64,000 nt of DNA from assembly GCA_032117595.1 (NCBI GenBank), contig JAULYZ010000017.1, forward strand, positions 121,283 through 185,282, read 5' to 3'. Below the pieces are notes generated by a model. It was not told the origin of the DNA, did no database searches, and saw nothing but the letters and a program-made list of their open reading frames with translations. Both the position numbers and the translations under genes were made by a program. Shown in pieces: positions 15,185 through 23,763 of this stretch (position 1 is its first letter; every line of letters starts with the position of its first letter). Source of the DNA: WLJO01 sp032117595. GTDB lineage: Bacteria; Actinomycetota; Acidimicrobiia; Acidimicrobiales; Ilumatobacteraceae.

Positions 15185-15790
15185 TTACCGGGTGAGGAGC
15201 GCCCGCAGCTCGACGAGTTCCTTCTCCTGCACTGCGATGATCTGGCGCGCAAGCGCTGCGAGTTCTGCGTTCGTTCCGTTCTCGATCACATCACCCGCCT
15301 GGAGCACCGCACCTTCGTGGTGGTCGATCATCATCTCGATCCACATCGTGTCGAAGTCGGCACCCTTCGCTGCAGCGAGCATGTCGAGCTGCATGCTGCT
15401 CATCATCCCCGGCATTGCCGACATGTCGTGACCGTCCGACATGTCCATCGTGAGTGGCTTGCCGGCTGCATTCAGCCAAGTGGTTATCTGCGCGACCTCG
15501 GGTTCCTGCGCTGCGCGGATTCGCTTCGCGAGGTCCACCACCTCGGTGCGCGCGCCGACGTTCGGGTCGGCGGCAATCTCGGCCATCTCGATGGCCTGTT
15601 CGTGGTGGGCGATCATGCCCTGCGCGAACTCGACATCAGCATCGTTGAACCCAGCGATCGATGCCGTGTCTGCGGTGGATACCGAGGACGCAGCCGTGGA
15701 GTCAGAGGCGCTGTCTCCCGAACTGCATCCGGTGATGAGGATCACCAGTGCTGCAGCGGCAGGGAGCAATGCACGTCGGGGGGAGGTCAT
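15185..15790 (-). CDS. DUF305 lipoprotein (copper-associated)
   Basis: A 201-residue exported lipoprotein with signal peptide and lipobox LITGC. The mature part is two ferritin-like DUF305 halves marked by GMIAHHEQAIEMAE and EMMIDHHEGAVLQAG, with a Met/His-rich linker (MDMSDGHDMSAMPGMM) between them. The paired histidines and methionines suit copper binding, and DUF305 proteins commonly sit with copper-resistance genes. It overlaps the CopC-CopD gene as ATGA, so the two are one operon. The stop is 23 bp from the end of the convergent selC. Confidence 0.88.
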   Translation of the reverse strand: MTSPRRALLPAAAALVILITGCSSGDSASDSTAASSVSTADTASIAGFNDADVEFAQGMIAHHEQAIEMAEIAADPNVGARTEVVDLAKRIRAAQEPEVAQITTWLNAAGKPLTMDMSDGHDMSAMPGMMSSMQLDMLAAAKGADFDTMWIEMMIDHHEGAVLQAGDVIENGTNAELAALARQIIAVQEKELVELRALLTR

Positions 15791-17250
15791 GGTCTCTCCT
15801 GGATGAGTTGGTTGGCTTGTCCTTGGCTGTCGACTTCCGGGGAACTCGTGGCCGGGGCCGAGGCAACCATGGTGGCCGTTGCGGCGATCACGGCGAGCCC
15901 CAGCACCACCTCGGCGACCACAGCACGACGCAGTGGCGTCATGTCGGTGGTCTGCGATGACGAGAGCGCTGAGCGCAGCCTCTTCCGGTTGGCACTCGCC
16001 AGTCCCAGCATCGCACCGACGAGCACGACCTTGATGGCGAGGGCTCGGCCGTGGGCACCGTCAAAGAGGTTGGCAGGATTGCCCACCAGACGGACGGACT
16101 GGATGGCGCCGGTTGCCGCGATGATTGCCACGCTTGCCGCGGCAAGACGTGAGAAGCGCCCCACGGCCGACCTTGCGTGCGGGTCGTTGGACGACGATCG
16201 AACCAACCACACCGTCACGCCGAGGCCCGTCAACCATGCTGCTGCTGCACCGTGGTGAAGTACGTCAGTGGCCACACCGACCTCGGCCCATCGCATCGAC
16301 CACGAGTGACCGGCGAAGGACCATGTGGCCAGCAGTCCGACGGCGCAGATGGACACTGCCGTCCAGTACACCTCTGCGACCGTGAAGCTGCAGCGGATGA
16401 GCACGAACCACAGCGCGAGCGCGAGCAGGATGCGCACGACGAACGATGCACCGGCGTCCGTGGAGGTGGCCGTGCCGAGGGCATCGAGCGAAGCCCACGG
16501 CGGATCGCCGGCTACGTCGGAGGCAAGGACGAGCAATTGGAGCGCCGACAACACGGCGGTGGCGAGGAGGGAGACCCCGATCGCGCGGCGCGCCAACGGT
16601 TGCGTGTCGACGGCACCCCAGACGAAGGCCTTCACGATGAGCAGACCGACAACCGACATGATGGCGAGGTACGACGCGTACCGCAGGATCCATCGCAGCG
16701 CCCCCGGAACGCTCGTGTCCTCGGCGTCACCAGCATCCGGCGTACCGGGTTCGCGGCTCGCTGCGGTGGTCGGGGGTGCTGCGGTGTCGGTGGCCGTCGC
16801 TGTGGGTGCGTCGGATGGAGGTGGCCCAGTGGTTGGTGCTGCTGGCGTCGTCGGTGTCGTCGACGTGGCCGGCAGTGTGAGTGCAACACGACCGCTCACC
16901 ACATGACCATCGGGTGAGACGAGGCGCCAGCGGATCGAGATCGAACCGGCAATCGTGGGCGGCAGCGGGGTGATGACTTGCTTGGTGTTGCCCGGTGCGT
17001 GCCGGGAGCCGGAGAGTTCGGATCGGGCGCCGGCAGCGTCGGTGAGGAACACCGACATCGTCTCGAGCGGGACGCTGTTCTTGAAGGTCCAGGTGATGCT
17101 GCTCGGCGGGGCTGTCAGGGTCGTGCCGTCGGCCGGGTCGCTCGTGACCAGCGAGTTGTGGGCCGATGCAGGGGCAGGGGCGAGCCAAACGAAGGTGGCA
17201 ACGGCGGCCACGAAGGCAAGCACGAGAGCAGGGACACGACGGGAGCTCAT
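15787..17250 (-). CDS. CopC-CopD fusion, copper-handling membrane protein
   Basis: A 487-residue protein. After the signal peptide the mature chain begins AHNSLVTSDPADG, a CopC/YobA domain whose N-terminal histidine is the usual copper ligand; the second half holds SPDGHVVSG. A Thr/Pro/Ala-rich linker (about 130-180) leads to a CopD domain with about eight membrane helices. It is expected to bind periplasmic copper and move it across the membrane. ATG 17250 is the best start because it puts the signal peptide at the front, but no Shine-Dalgarno sequence is seen. The gene is divergent from the PhyH gene and leads the DUF305 gene. Confidence 0.9.
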   Translation of the reverse strand: MSSRRVPALVLAFVAAVATFVWLAPAPASAHNSLVTSDPADGTTLTAPPSSITWTFKNSVPLETMSVFLTDAAGARSELSGSRHAPGNTKQVITPLPPTIAGSISIRWRLVSPDGHVVSGRVALTLPATSTTPTTPAAPTTGPPPSDAPTATATDTAAPPTTAASREPGTPDAGDAEDTSVPGALRWILRYASYLAIMSVVGLLIVKAFVWGAVDTQPLARRAIGVSLLATAVLSALQLLVLASDVAGDPPWASLDALGTATSTDAGASFVVRILLALALWFVLIRCSFTVAEVYWTAVSICAVGLLATWSFAGHSWSMRWAEVGVATDVLHHGAAAAWLTGLGVTVWLVRSSSNDPHARSAVGRFSRLAAASVAIIAATGAIQSVRLVGNPANLFDGAHGRALAIKVVLVGAMLGLASANRKRLRSALSSSQTTDMTPLRRAVVAEVVLGLAVIAATATMVASAPATSSPEVDSQGQANQLIQERP

Positions 17251-17368
17251 GGGAGAGGGGGAGCCGTCCGGCTGGAATCGGCTTGCGGCGAAGCCTACGA
17301 GTGGGCAGCGGGTGATGGGCGGCAGGCACGCCGAGCGCGCACTCACGCGAGGCGACTAGAACGTCACC

Positions 17369-18214
17369 ATGCCGAGCGCATCCATCCCGCGGTTCGCCGC
17401 CGACACCACCGCCGAGGTCATTGCCGCCGCAGTACTCGATCACGGCGCAGCGATCATCGAGCGTCTGGTCGATGCCGACACCTGCGACCGGATCGAGCGT
17501 CAGCTCGAGCCCCATATCGGGGTGACGCCGGTGGGGGCCGACGACTTCCTCGGTCGCAACACCCGACGCACCGGTGGCCTGCTCACCAAGTGCCCGGAGA
17601 GTCAGTCGATGATTGCCAACGAACTCGTGCTCGATGTGGTCGATCGGGTCCTCTGGCCGAAGAAGACCACGTTCCAGCTGCATCTCACCCAGTCCATCGC
17701 TATCGGTCCCGGCTCGCCGGCCCAGATGCTCCATCGCGATCACTGGTGCTTCGACTTCTTCCCGTTCCCGCGTGATGTGGATGTGGAGGTGGGCACGATG
17801 TGGTCGCTCTCGGAGTTCACCGAGGCGAACGGTGCAACCCGCGTGGTTCCCGACAGTCACCGGACTCCCGACGACCAGCGCTACTCACCCGACGACAGCC
17901 TGCCCGCCGAGATGCCGCGTGGATCGGTGCTGCTGTATCTCGGTTCGACCGTGCACGGTGGCGGCGCGAACCAGAGCGACGGGGTGCGGGTTGGGATCAA
18001 TGTGGACTATGTGCTCGGGTGGTTGCGCCAGGAGGAGAACCAGTACCTCACGTATTCGCTCGACGAGGTGCGAAACCTGCCCGAGCGTGTGCAGCGTCTG
18101 CTCGGGTACCAGCCGGGCGCCTACGCGTTGGGGTACGTCGATGGTGGCCGCAGCCCGATGACGCTGGTGAATGCGCAGGCGGCTGCTGCCGACGAAGGGT
18201 TTGCGCCGCGCTGA
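17369..18214 (+). CDS. Phytanoyl-CoA dioxygenase (PhyH) family protein
   Basis: A 281-residue Fe(II)/2-oxoglutarate-dependent oxygenase. The iron triad is visible as HRDHW (His-x-Asp) near residue 125 and the distal histidine in STVHGGGANQS. The 2-oxoglutarate-binding arginine follows in RVGINVDY. The family hydroxylates diverse small molecules, and the substrate cannot be told. The gene is single, with a convergent nuclease-like gene 15 bp downstream and the copper operon divergent upstream. Confidence 0.87.
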   Translation: MPSASIPRFAADTTAEVIAAAVLDHGAAIIERLVDADTCDRIERQLEPHIGVTPVGADDFLGRNTRRTGGLLTKCPESQSMIANELVLDVVDRVLWPKKTTFQLHLTQSIAIGPGSPAQMLHRDHWCFDFFPFPRDVDVEVGTMWSLSEFTEANGATRVVPDSHRTPDDQRYSPDDSLPAEMPRGSVLLYLGSTVHGGGANQSDGVRVGINVDYVLGWLRQEENQYLTYSLDEVRNLPERVQRLLGYQPGAYALGYVDGGRSPMTLVNAQAAAADEGFAPR

Positions 18215-18229
18215 GGAGCCCGGTGTCGT

Positions 18230-19090
18230 TCAGCCGGTGACCGGGAGTCCGCCGCGGAACTCGGGATGGTCGGCGAGGAACTGCTGCCCGGTCTCGCAAC
18301 GGGGGAGCCGGTCGCACCATCGACAATGTTTCCCGGGGAGTTCCGGCGCAATGTCACGGCCGTTCAGCGTGTCGATGCGCGCCCGGAGTGCCGACATCAA
18401 CTGATCGGCGCCGAGTGCCACGAGTTCGAGATTCACCAGAATCTCGCTCGTCGTCCGGGACGTCGGGTGCGTGACCATCACCTTGGACACGCTGCGTCCG
18501 GCGAGCCAGAGCACCGCCGCGAGCCGTGCCGCCGTCTCGCGGTCGTCGTCGGCGCCCGGGGATCCCGAGACCGACACCACGGCCACGTACTCCCCTGATC
18601 CCGTCTGCTTCACGAGCAGATCGATTGCCGCGCGAACACTCACGTTCGGCCCCACCGAGAGACGGACAGAACCTCCCTCGACCACCCACGATTCCTGCGG
18701 CACCGGATTGATCGAACGCCATGCAACGAGCCACCGGACTGCCTCGTCTGCTACATCGAGCCGGGCTGCTCGGGAGAGCGACGCGATCCAGTCCTGCACT
18801 CGTTGGCGTTCGCGGTCGGCGTCACCGATACGCACGAGTTCGCCCAGGGCCTCCCGCACGGCCGCACGTGGATCGACGATGCCGGTGCGCAGCGCAGCAA
18901 GCCCGACCTGACGAGCGGCAAGTGGCGACGACCAACCCGGCCACGTCGAGTCGACCGATTGCGCCGGGCAGCGATCGACCTGATCGGCATCGGTGTCGCT
19001 CACCTGTATCCACTCACCATGCCACTGGTCGCCGAGCAGTTTCATCGCGGCGAGCGTGGTGGCCGACCAGGCTGCGTCACGCGCCGTCAT
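18230..19090 (-). CDS. RecB-like Fe-S nuclease paralogue with degenerate active site
   Basis: A 286-residue protein overlapping the upstream nuclease gene by 14 bp. It keeps the four cysteine ligands of a RecB/Cas4-type iron-sulfur cluster: C41 in DRCP and C256-x2-C259-x5-C265 in the tail, the same C-terminal spacing as in its neighbour. The catalytic core has drifted: an aspartate survives in AAIDLLV (D157), but the following E-x-K strand reads VVSVSGS. It is therefore probably a pseudo-nuclease partner, stabilised by the cluster. I find no other domain. The start ATG 19090 is chosen for the small overlap. Its function is inferred only from the pairing. Confidence 0.65.
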   Translation of the reverse strand: MTARDAAWSATTLAAMKLLGDQWHGEWIQVSDTDADQVDRCPAQSVDSTWPGWSSPLAARQVGLAALRTGIVDPRAAVREALGELVRIGDADRERQRVQDWIASLSRAARLDVADEAVRWLVAWRSINPVPQESWVVEGGSVRLSVGPNVSVRAAIDLLVKQTGSGEYVAVVSVSGSPGADDDRETAARLAAVLWLAGRSVSKVMVTHPTSRTTSEILVNLELVALGADQLMSALRARIDTLNGRDIAPELPGKHCRWCDRLPRCETGQQFLADHPEFRGGLPVTG

Positions 19091-20054
19091 CGTTGTCCCT
19101 CTCGTGGTCTTCATCGTCGGGATAGGCGATGTCGAGGCTGCTCGGCCCCGATAGCGCGAGGCCGTGTGCCGCCGAGGGGCAGCGCGAGCGGTCGGGGCAG
19201 GTCCTGCACCAACCCGAGGGTCGTTCGGGTGGTTTCTCACCGGCGGCGATCGCGCCCACGAGGGCGAGTGCATCGCAGACCCAGCGCGTGGCGGCCTCGA
19301 GGCTGCCGGCGGTGACCGGCGTGTCGGCGAGGAGACCGGTCGGTGAACTGTCGTCGGGTGATGCCGACCAGACCGCAACGCGGTGTGGGGCGAACCCGTC
19401 GGCTGCAGCGACGACGAACTGGTACCACTTCATCTCGTCGAGTGGATTGGTGGGCATCTTTCCCGACTTCAACTCGAGCACCGCACGGGGACGGTGCGGC
19501 GCATCGGCCCGGTGAGAGCCGATGGAGATGTCGGTGACCCCGGTGAGGACCACCCCGGGCCGCCCCTGAGCGTCGGGTGCGAGCGGGATCGAGAGGCGCT
19601 CACCGACGAACACGTCGAGTCCCGCAGGCGGATTGCTCCACGAGCGGGCAAAGCGATCGGCCCGCTCGCTGATGTCGACCCACACCTCGTGATCGAGTTC
19701 GGGCAGGTCGACCTGTCGTGCTGCGCTGTGCTCCTGGAGGACGGTTCGCAAGGCTTCGACGTCACCGGCGGGATACCGGCCCCACAGGTGCATCCGGGCC
19801 GCGGTCTCGACGAGCCGGCCGACGACCATCGCCTCGGCAGAGGTGTCGACCGGGGTGTGTGCCTCGGCCACAGCGCGTCGGGGGCAGATGTTCAGCGACT
19901 CGATGCGTCGCTTGGGGAGTCGCAGCGGGAGGCGATCGGGCGGCACGCCGAGCACTGCATCCGCAGCGGCAGCCTCCAGCGCTCGGCGGTCGTAGGTGAG
20001 CCGTGCGCCTTCGCGGTCGATGCCGTACAGCCAGTCACCGATCGTGGTGGGCAT
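19077..20054 (-). CDS. PD-(D/E)XK nuclease with Fe-S cluster motif (RecB/Cas4-like)
   Basis: A 325-residue predicted DNase. The catalytic core reads GVTDISIG (D175) and VLELKSGK (E194, K196), followed by MKWYQFVVAA with Q212, the RecB-family QxxxY-type region. One cysteine before the core (C57 in NICPRR) and three after it (C283-x2-C286-x5-C292, WCRTCPDRSRC) match the iron-sulfur staple of Cas4/AddB nucleases. ATG 20054 lies 7 nt after a -10 hexamer. No cas genes or helicase accompany it; its only partner is the degenerate paralogue downstream. Confidence 0.8.
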   Translation of the reverse strand: MPTTIGDWLYGIDREGARLTYDRRALEAAAADAVLGVPPDRLPLRLPKRRIESLNICPRRAVAEAHTPVDTSAEAMVVGRLVETAARMHLWGRYPAGDVEALRTVLQEHSAARQVDLPELDHEVWVDISERADRFARSWSNPPAGLDVFVGERLSIPLAPDAQGRPGVVLTGVTDISIGSHRADAPHRPRAVLELKSGKMPTNPLDEMKWYQFVVAAADGFAPHRVAVWSASPDDSSPTGLLADTPVTAGSLEAATRWVCDALALVGAIAAGEKPPERPSGWCRTCPDRSRCPSAAHGLALSGPSSLDIAYPDDEDHERDNDDGA

Positions 20055-20061
20055 GTGCCGC

Positions 20062-20067
20062 ACCCTA
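20062..20067 (-). promoter_or_regulatory. -10 element TAGGGT of the nuclease pair
   Basis: On the minus strand TAGGGT ends 7 nt before ATG 20054. The two-gene nuclease unit is therefore predicted to be transcribed as a leaderless mRNA. Confidence 0.5.
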
Positions 20068-20128
20068 GTAGTGGGGTGGTGGAGGGTGAGCCGGTGTCCG
20101 ACGCGACCCGATGTGAGAGGCTGACGCC

Positions 20129-21151
20129 ATGGCAGAGCGCAACCGTCAACTCGTCCTCGTCGACCGCCCGAAGTCCGCCGTGGAGTCACGCCACTTCGAG
20201 ATGCGCACCGCGGAGATCCCCGAGCCGGGACCCGGTGAGATCCTTGTGCGGAGCATCTGGCTCGGCTTCGACCCCACCCAGCGCGGATGGCTGAACGACG
20301 TGAAGTCGTACATGCCGCCCGTGGCGATCGGCGAGGTGATGCGCGCCACGGGTATCGGCCAGGTGGTTGCGTCGAACAACCCCGAGTTCGCGGTCGGCGA
20401 CATCGTGCAGGGCATGGTGGGTTGGCAGGACTACGCCGTGCTTGCCGCAAAGGGCCCGATGCGCGCCACCAAGGTGCCCGCCGGCATCGACCCCAAGGCG
20501 ATGCTCAGCATCTACGGCACCACGGGCCTCACCGCGTACTTCGGCCTCATCGACATCGGCCAGCCCAAGGAGGGCGACGTGCTCTTCGTGTCCGGTGCGG
20601 CCGGCTCGACGGGCTCGATCGCCGGGCAGATCGGCAAGATCCTTGGCTGCACCGTCATCGGCTCGGCCGGCTCGCCCGAGAAGTGCGACTGGGTGACCGG
20701 TGTGGCGAACTTCGACTCGTGCATGAACTACCGCACCGAGAACCAGTCGCGTCGGCTGCGCGAACTCGCCCCGAAGGGCATCAACGTGTTCTTCGACAAC
20801 GTGGGCGGCCCCACACTCGAGGCAGCGCTCGACAACCTTGCACTGAATGCCCGCATTGCACTGTGCGGTGGGATCTCGTCGGGGTACACCGCCGAGTCAC
20901 TCCCGCCCGGACCCAAGAACTACATGCAGCTCGTCATCATGCGAGCACGCATGGAGGGCTTCTTGCTGCTCGACTTCTACACGCGATTCGGTGAGGCCAT
21001 CACGCAGCTGGCGACGTGGGTGAGCGAGGGCAAGATCGTCTACGCAGAGGACATCCAAGAGGGTCTCGAGAAGGCACCCGAGACCCTCAATCGACTCTTC
21101 TCGGGGCAGAACCTCGGCAAGCAGTTGCTGCGCGTGTCGGATCCGGTCTGA
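20129..21151 (+). CDS. NADP-dependent oxidoreductase (MDR family, zinc-independent)
   Basis: A 340-residue medium-chain reductase of the leukotriene-B4-dehydrogenase/CurA type, which reduces alpha,beta-unsaturated carbonyls. The N-terminal signature is LGFDPTQRGWLND, the nucleotide-binding loop is VSGAAGSTGSIAGQIGK, and FFDNVGG and GGISSGY follow. No structural zinc cysteines are present, as expected. It is a single gene, convergent with the sigma factor gene. Confidence 0.9.
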   Translation: MAERNRQLVLVDRPKSAVESRHFEMRTAEIPEPGPGEILVRSIWLGFDPTQRGWLNDVKSYMPPVAIGEVMRATGIGQVVASNNPEFAVGDIVQGMVGWQDYAVLAAKGPMRATKVPAGIDPKAMLSIYGTTGLTAYFGLIDIGQPKEGDVLFVSGAAGSTGSIAGQIGKILGCTVIGSAGSPEKCDWVTGVANFDSCMNYRTENQSRRLRELAPKGINVFFDNVGGPTLEAALDNLALNARIALCGGISSGYTAESLPPGPKNYMQLVIMRARMEGFLLLDFYTRFGEAITQLATWVSEGKIVYAEDIQEGLEKAPETLNRLFSGQNLGKQLLRVSDPV

Positions 21152-21187
21152 TCGGCGGCAACGCCGACGGAGAACGTGTCGCCGATC
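21150..21187. terminator. Inverted repeat between two convergent genes
   Basis: GATCGGCG and CGCCGATC form an 8-bp perfect stem around a 22-nt loop, starting inside the stop codon of the MDR gene. It could end transcription from both sides, but it has no T-tract. Confidence 0.3.
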
Positions 21188-21220
21188 CCGTCGTGCAGTA
21201 CGGCGGGAAGTGGGCGTGGC

Positions 21221-22159
21221 TCAGACAGCGAGCAGGTCGCGTGCGCCGGTGTCCGAGGACGGGTGGCGCAACTTGCTCATCGCGCGGGCCTCGATCTGAC
21301 GGATGCGTTCGCGCGTGAGGTTGAAGTGCTCGCCGACCTCCTCGAGGGTTCGCGGCTCACCGCGGTCGAGGCCGAAGCGAAGCTTGAGGATCTCGCGCTC
21401 ACGGTCGTCGAGCGGTGCGAGCAGGCGGCTGATCTCCTCGGGCAGGAGGGCCGTGGCAGCGACCTCGAACGGCGACTCCGCCGAGCGGTCCTCCACCACA
21501 TCGCCGAGTTCGGCGTCGCCGTCCTCGCGCAGCGGCTCGGAGAGCGACAGCGGCTCGGCTGCGAACCGGAGCGCCTCGGTGACTTTGTCCTCGGGCATCT
21601 CGACCTCGGCCGACAACTCGGCGAGTGTCGCCGGGCGGCCGTACTTCAGCTCGAGGCGGGCGCGAGCCTTCTGCAGACGGGCGAGGGTGTCGCCGGCGTG
21701 CACAGGGAGACGAATGGTGCGGCCGGTGTTTGCGATACCGCGGGTGATGGCCTGACGGATCCACCACGTGGCGTAGGTGGAAAACTTGAATCCCTTGCGC
21801 CAGTCGAACTTCTCGACGGCGTGCATCAGACCGAGGTTGCCCTCCTGGATCAGGTCGAGCAGCGGGAGACCGGACGCCTGGTACTTCTTGGCGATCGACA
21901 CCACGAGTCGGAGGTTCGACTGCACGAACGCCTGCTGTGCGTCCTCGCCCTCTCGCGCTGCCTTGCGGAGTTCGCGCTTCTTGGCCGCCGTGAGTTCCTT
22001 GCCGCCCCGCTCGAGTGACTCGGCCGCAACCTTGCCGCTCTCGATGAGCTTGGCGAGACGTACTTCGTCGTCCTTGGTGAGCAGGGTGTACTGGCCGATA
22101 TCGGACAGGTAGAGGCGGACCAAGTCCTCCTCATCACGCTCCACGCGGTCCTTTGCCAC
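21221..22159 (-). CDS. RNA polymerase sigma factor, sigma-70 group 1/2
   Basis: A 312-residue sigma factor. Region 1.2 (DLVRLYLSDIGQYTLLTKDDEVRLA), region 2 (LDLIQEGNLGLMHAVEKFDW and FSTYATWWIRQAI), region 3 and region 4 (TLEEVGEHFNLTRERIRQIE) are all complete and close to the RpoD/HrdB consensus. The short N-terminus without region 1.1 is seen in both principal and alternative group 2 factors of actinobacteria, so the gene is left unnamed. GTG 22159 has GAGGAG about 4 nt upstream. The strict region 2.4 fits recognition of TAnnnT-type -10 elements such as those found across this window. Confidence 0.93.
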   Translation of the reverse strand: MAKDRVERDEEDLVRLYLSDIGQYTLLTKDDEVRLAKLIESGKVAAESLERGGKELTAAKKRELRKAAREGEDAQQAFVQSNLRLVVSIAKKYQASGLPLLDLIQEGNLGLMHAVEKFDWRKGFKFSTYATWWIRQAITRGIANTGRTIRLPVHAGDTLARLQKARARLELKYGRPATLAELSAEVEMPEDKVTEALRFAAEPLSLSEPLREDGDAELGDVVEDRSAESPFEVAATALLPEEISRLLAPLDDREREILKLRFGLDRGEPRTLEEVGEHFNLTRERIRQIEARAMSKLRHPSSDTGARDLLAV

Positions 22160-22459
22160 GGTGCTCCTCGGATCTCTCGAGCGCCAACGGCGCTAGCTGA
22201 CTGTCGAACGTTGTACTGGCCCCCCGGACAGTGCGGTCACCATACCGAGACCGTCAAGAGCCTCCACCTCCCCGGGTCGACTGCTCGTGGGACGCCTGTC
22301 GCCGTATCCCTGTTTTCCCAGCAGGTCGGGGCTTTTCGCCGTCAACGTCGGTGCCGGCGCGTCCCACGGGCCGGAATGAGGGCACACATCGCTGCGCCGG
22401 GCGGCAGGCACCCGGGTGCGCCCGACAAGGTCGGGCCGGGTGTTGCCTGCGTGCAGGGG
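22160..22459. other. Intergenic region between the sigma factor and Dabb genes
   Basis: About 300 bp separate two divergent genes. It must hold the promoter of the sigma factor gene, and a TATGGT hexamer on the minus strand (22238-22243) is a candidate without a matching -35. A small inverted repeat (GCGCC/GGCGC near 22181-22193) lies close to the sigma gene. No protein or RNA gene is recognisable. Confidence 0.4.
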
Positions 22460-22465
22460 TACGGT
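22460..22465 (+). promoter_or_regulatory. -10 element TACGGT of the Dabb gene
   Basis: TACGGT ends 6 nt before ATG 22472, which predicts a leaderless mRNA and fixes the start well inside the longer open frame. Confidence 0.5.
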
Positions 22466-22471
22466 CTGTGC

Positions 22472-22765
22472 ATGGTTCGCCACGTGGTCATGTTCACCTT
22501 CAAAGACGGTGTCACCGATGCCCAGATCGAGTCGTACTCGGCAGCGATCCGCGCGCTGCCGGCGGTGATCCCGCAGATCCGCGACTACAAGCTCGGCCGT
22601 GATGTCGGGGTGAATCCCGGCAACTTCGCCATGGTGGTGTGTGGCGATTTCGACTCGGTGGACGACTATGTCGTCTACCGCGATCACCCCGAGCACCAGC
22701 GCGTCATCAAAGAGATCGGTCTGCCGATCATTGCCCAGCGCGCAGCGGTGCAATTCGAGTTCTGA
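22472..22765 (+). CDS. Stress-responsive A/B-barrel (Dabb) domain protein
   Basis: A 97-residue protein with the dimeric alpha/beta-barrel (Dabb) pattern: VRHVVMFTFKDGVTDAQI at the start, YKLGRDVG and FAMVVCGDFDSVDDYVVYRDHPEH later. Such proteins form small barrels, sometimes enzymatic, sometimes of unknown role. The start is fixed by the -10 hexamer 6 nt upstream. A ferredoxin gene follows after 63 bp in the same direction, so the two may be co-transcribed. Confidence 0.85.
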   Translation: MVRHVVMFTFKDGVTDAQIESYSAAIRALPAVIPQIRDYKLGRDVGVNPGNFAMVVCGDFDSVDDYVVYRDHPEHQRVIKEIGLPIIAQRAAVQFEF

Positions 22766-22828
22766 CCGGGTGCCGGATTCGATGGACGCACGGCGCAGCG
22801 GGAACAGGTCGTACGAGGAGTAGAGGCG

Positions 22829-23059
22829 ATGAGTGGAGCAGTACGGGTTCGGGTCAATCAGGACGAGTGCATGTCGATCGGTCGATGCCTCGCCGATGCG
22901 CCGACGGTGTTCCGGTTCAACGACGATGAGCTCTCGGAGGTGATTCCCGGCAGCGAGGGGCTGCTCGATGAGGCCACTGCCGTGCGCATCGCGAGGAACT
23001 GTCCGAACCGGGCGATCATTGTGGAGCGACCCGACGGAACCCCGGTGTCGCTCGACTGA
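22829..23059 (+). CDS. Ferredoxin, 3Fe-4S type
   Basis: A 76-residue electron carrier. Three cysteines are arranged C14-x5-C20 and C58-P (DECMSIGRC and ARNCPNRA), the pattern of the single-cluster [3Fe-4S] ferredoxins that serve cytochromes P450 and related oxygenases. ATG 22829 has GAGGAG upstream. No P450 gene is adjacent, so its redox partner is elsewhere; the PhyH and Baeyer-Villiger enzymes in the window do not need it. Confidence 0.88.
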   Translation: MSGAVRVRVNQDECMSIGRCLADAPTVFRFNDDELSEVIPGSEGLLDEATAVRIARNCPNRAIIVERPDGTPVSLD

Positions 23060-23081
23060 TCCGGCTCGGCAGGGTGACGAC

Positions 23082-23750
23082 TCAGCCTGCTGCGAGCCAG
23101 CAAACGAGCTCGTCGAGCAACCGCCGGTAGGCGCGGTTCTCGTACGAGTCGGTGCCGTGCCCGAGCGTGGTCACGGCGATGCGGTTACCGCCGACCTCGT
23201 GGCGCCACATCACGGGCTGGTTGTCGCAGCGCGCCCAGACGTCGACACCACCGAGGTCGACCATGTCGGTGTAGACCTCGTCAACGATGTCGAAGGGTGC
23301 ACCATGACCGGTGACCGGCTCGATGTGCAGTTGACCGCGCTCGGGGTGCCACGACATCCGTTGCTCGTCCCAGCTCCACCTGCGTCCGAGCAGGTTGCTC
23401 CAACGGTCCCAGTCGTCGAAGCAGATGCATCCCGTGTGCACCGAGAAGATGGCGCCGCCTGACGCAAGGTGCCGGTCCATTGCTGCATCCGCCGCGCGCG
23501 GGGTTCGGTATGCCCACTGCGCGCGCATGGTGTCGTACCGCTCGTGCGTCATGCGGAACCGGAGACCGTTCACCGCGAGCAGGTCGTACGGTTCGGGCCG
23601 TTCGAGCATCGCGCTCCACACATCGTCGGGATCGTCGATGGTGTCGACTGCATATCCGTGCTCGGTGAGTACTGCGGAGAGCGAACGCGCCGTGGCCGGG
23701 AAGTCGTGACCGTGCGAGCCGCCGGCGAGGATGAGGGCAGAAGCAGTCAT
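23082..23750 (-). CDS. ThuA-like domain protein
   Basis: A 222-residue protein of the ThuA (trehalose-utilisation) fold, a class I glutamine-amidotransferase-like domain. Conserved pieces include ALILAGGSHGHDFPATARSL at the front, FSVHTGCICFDDW, and GGNRIAVTTLGHGTDSYENRAYRRLL at the end. The nucleophile position of true amidotransferases is not evident. The role in sugar metabolism is inferred from the family only. It runs opposite to the ferredoxin gene and 13 bp upstream of nothing else than the hydrolase gene's end. Confidence 0.8.
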   Translation of the reverse strand: MTASALILAGGSHGHDFPATARSLSAVLTEHGYAVDTIDDPDDVWSAMLERPEPYDLLAVNGLRFRMTHERYDTMRAQWAYRTPRAADAAMDRHLASGGAIFSVHTGCICFDDWDRWSNLLGRRWSWDEQRMSWHPERGQLHIEPVTGHGAPFDIVDEVYTDMVDLGGVDVWARCDNQPVMWRHEVGGNRIAVTTLGHGTDSYENRAYRRLLDELVCWLAAG

Positions 23751-23763
23751 CAGTGCCGAATCG

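Noticed and set aside
15071..16258. A 395-codon plus-strand frame running through the tRNA-Sec gene
   Set aside because: It begins inside the tRNA and then runs antisense to the DUF305 and CopCD genes; no start signal or domain.
19077..20054. Cas4 of a CRISPR system
   Set aside because: The motif pattern is Cas4-like, but no cas1, cas2 or repeat array is in the window, so the RecB-like label is safer.
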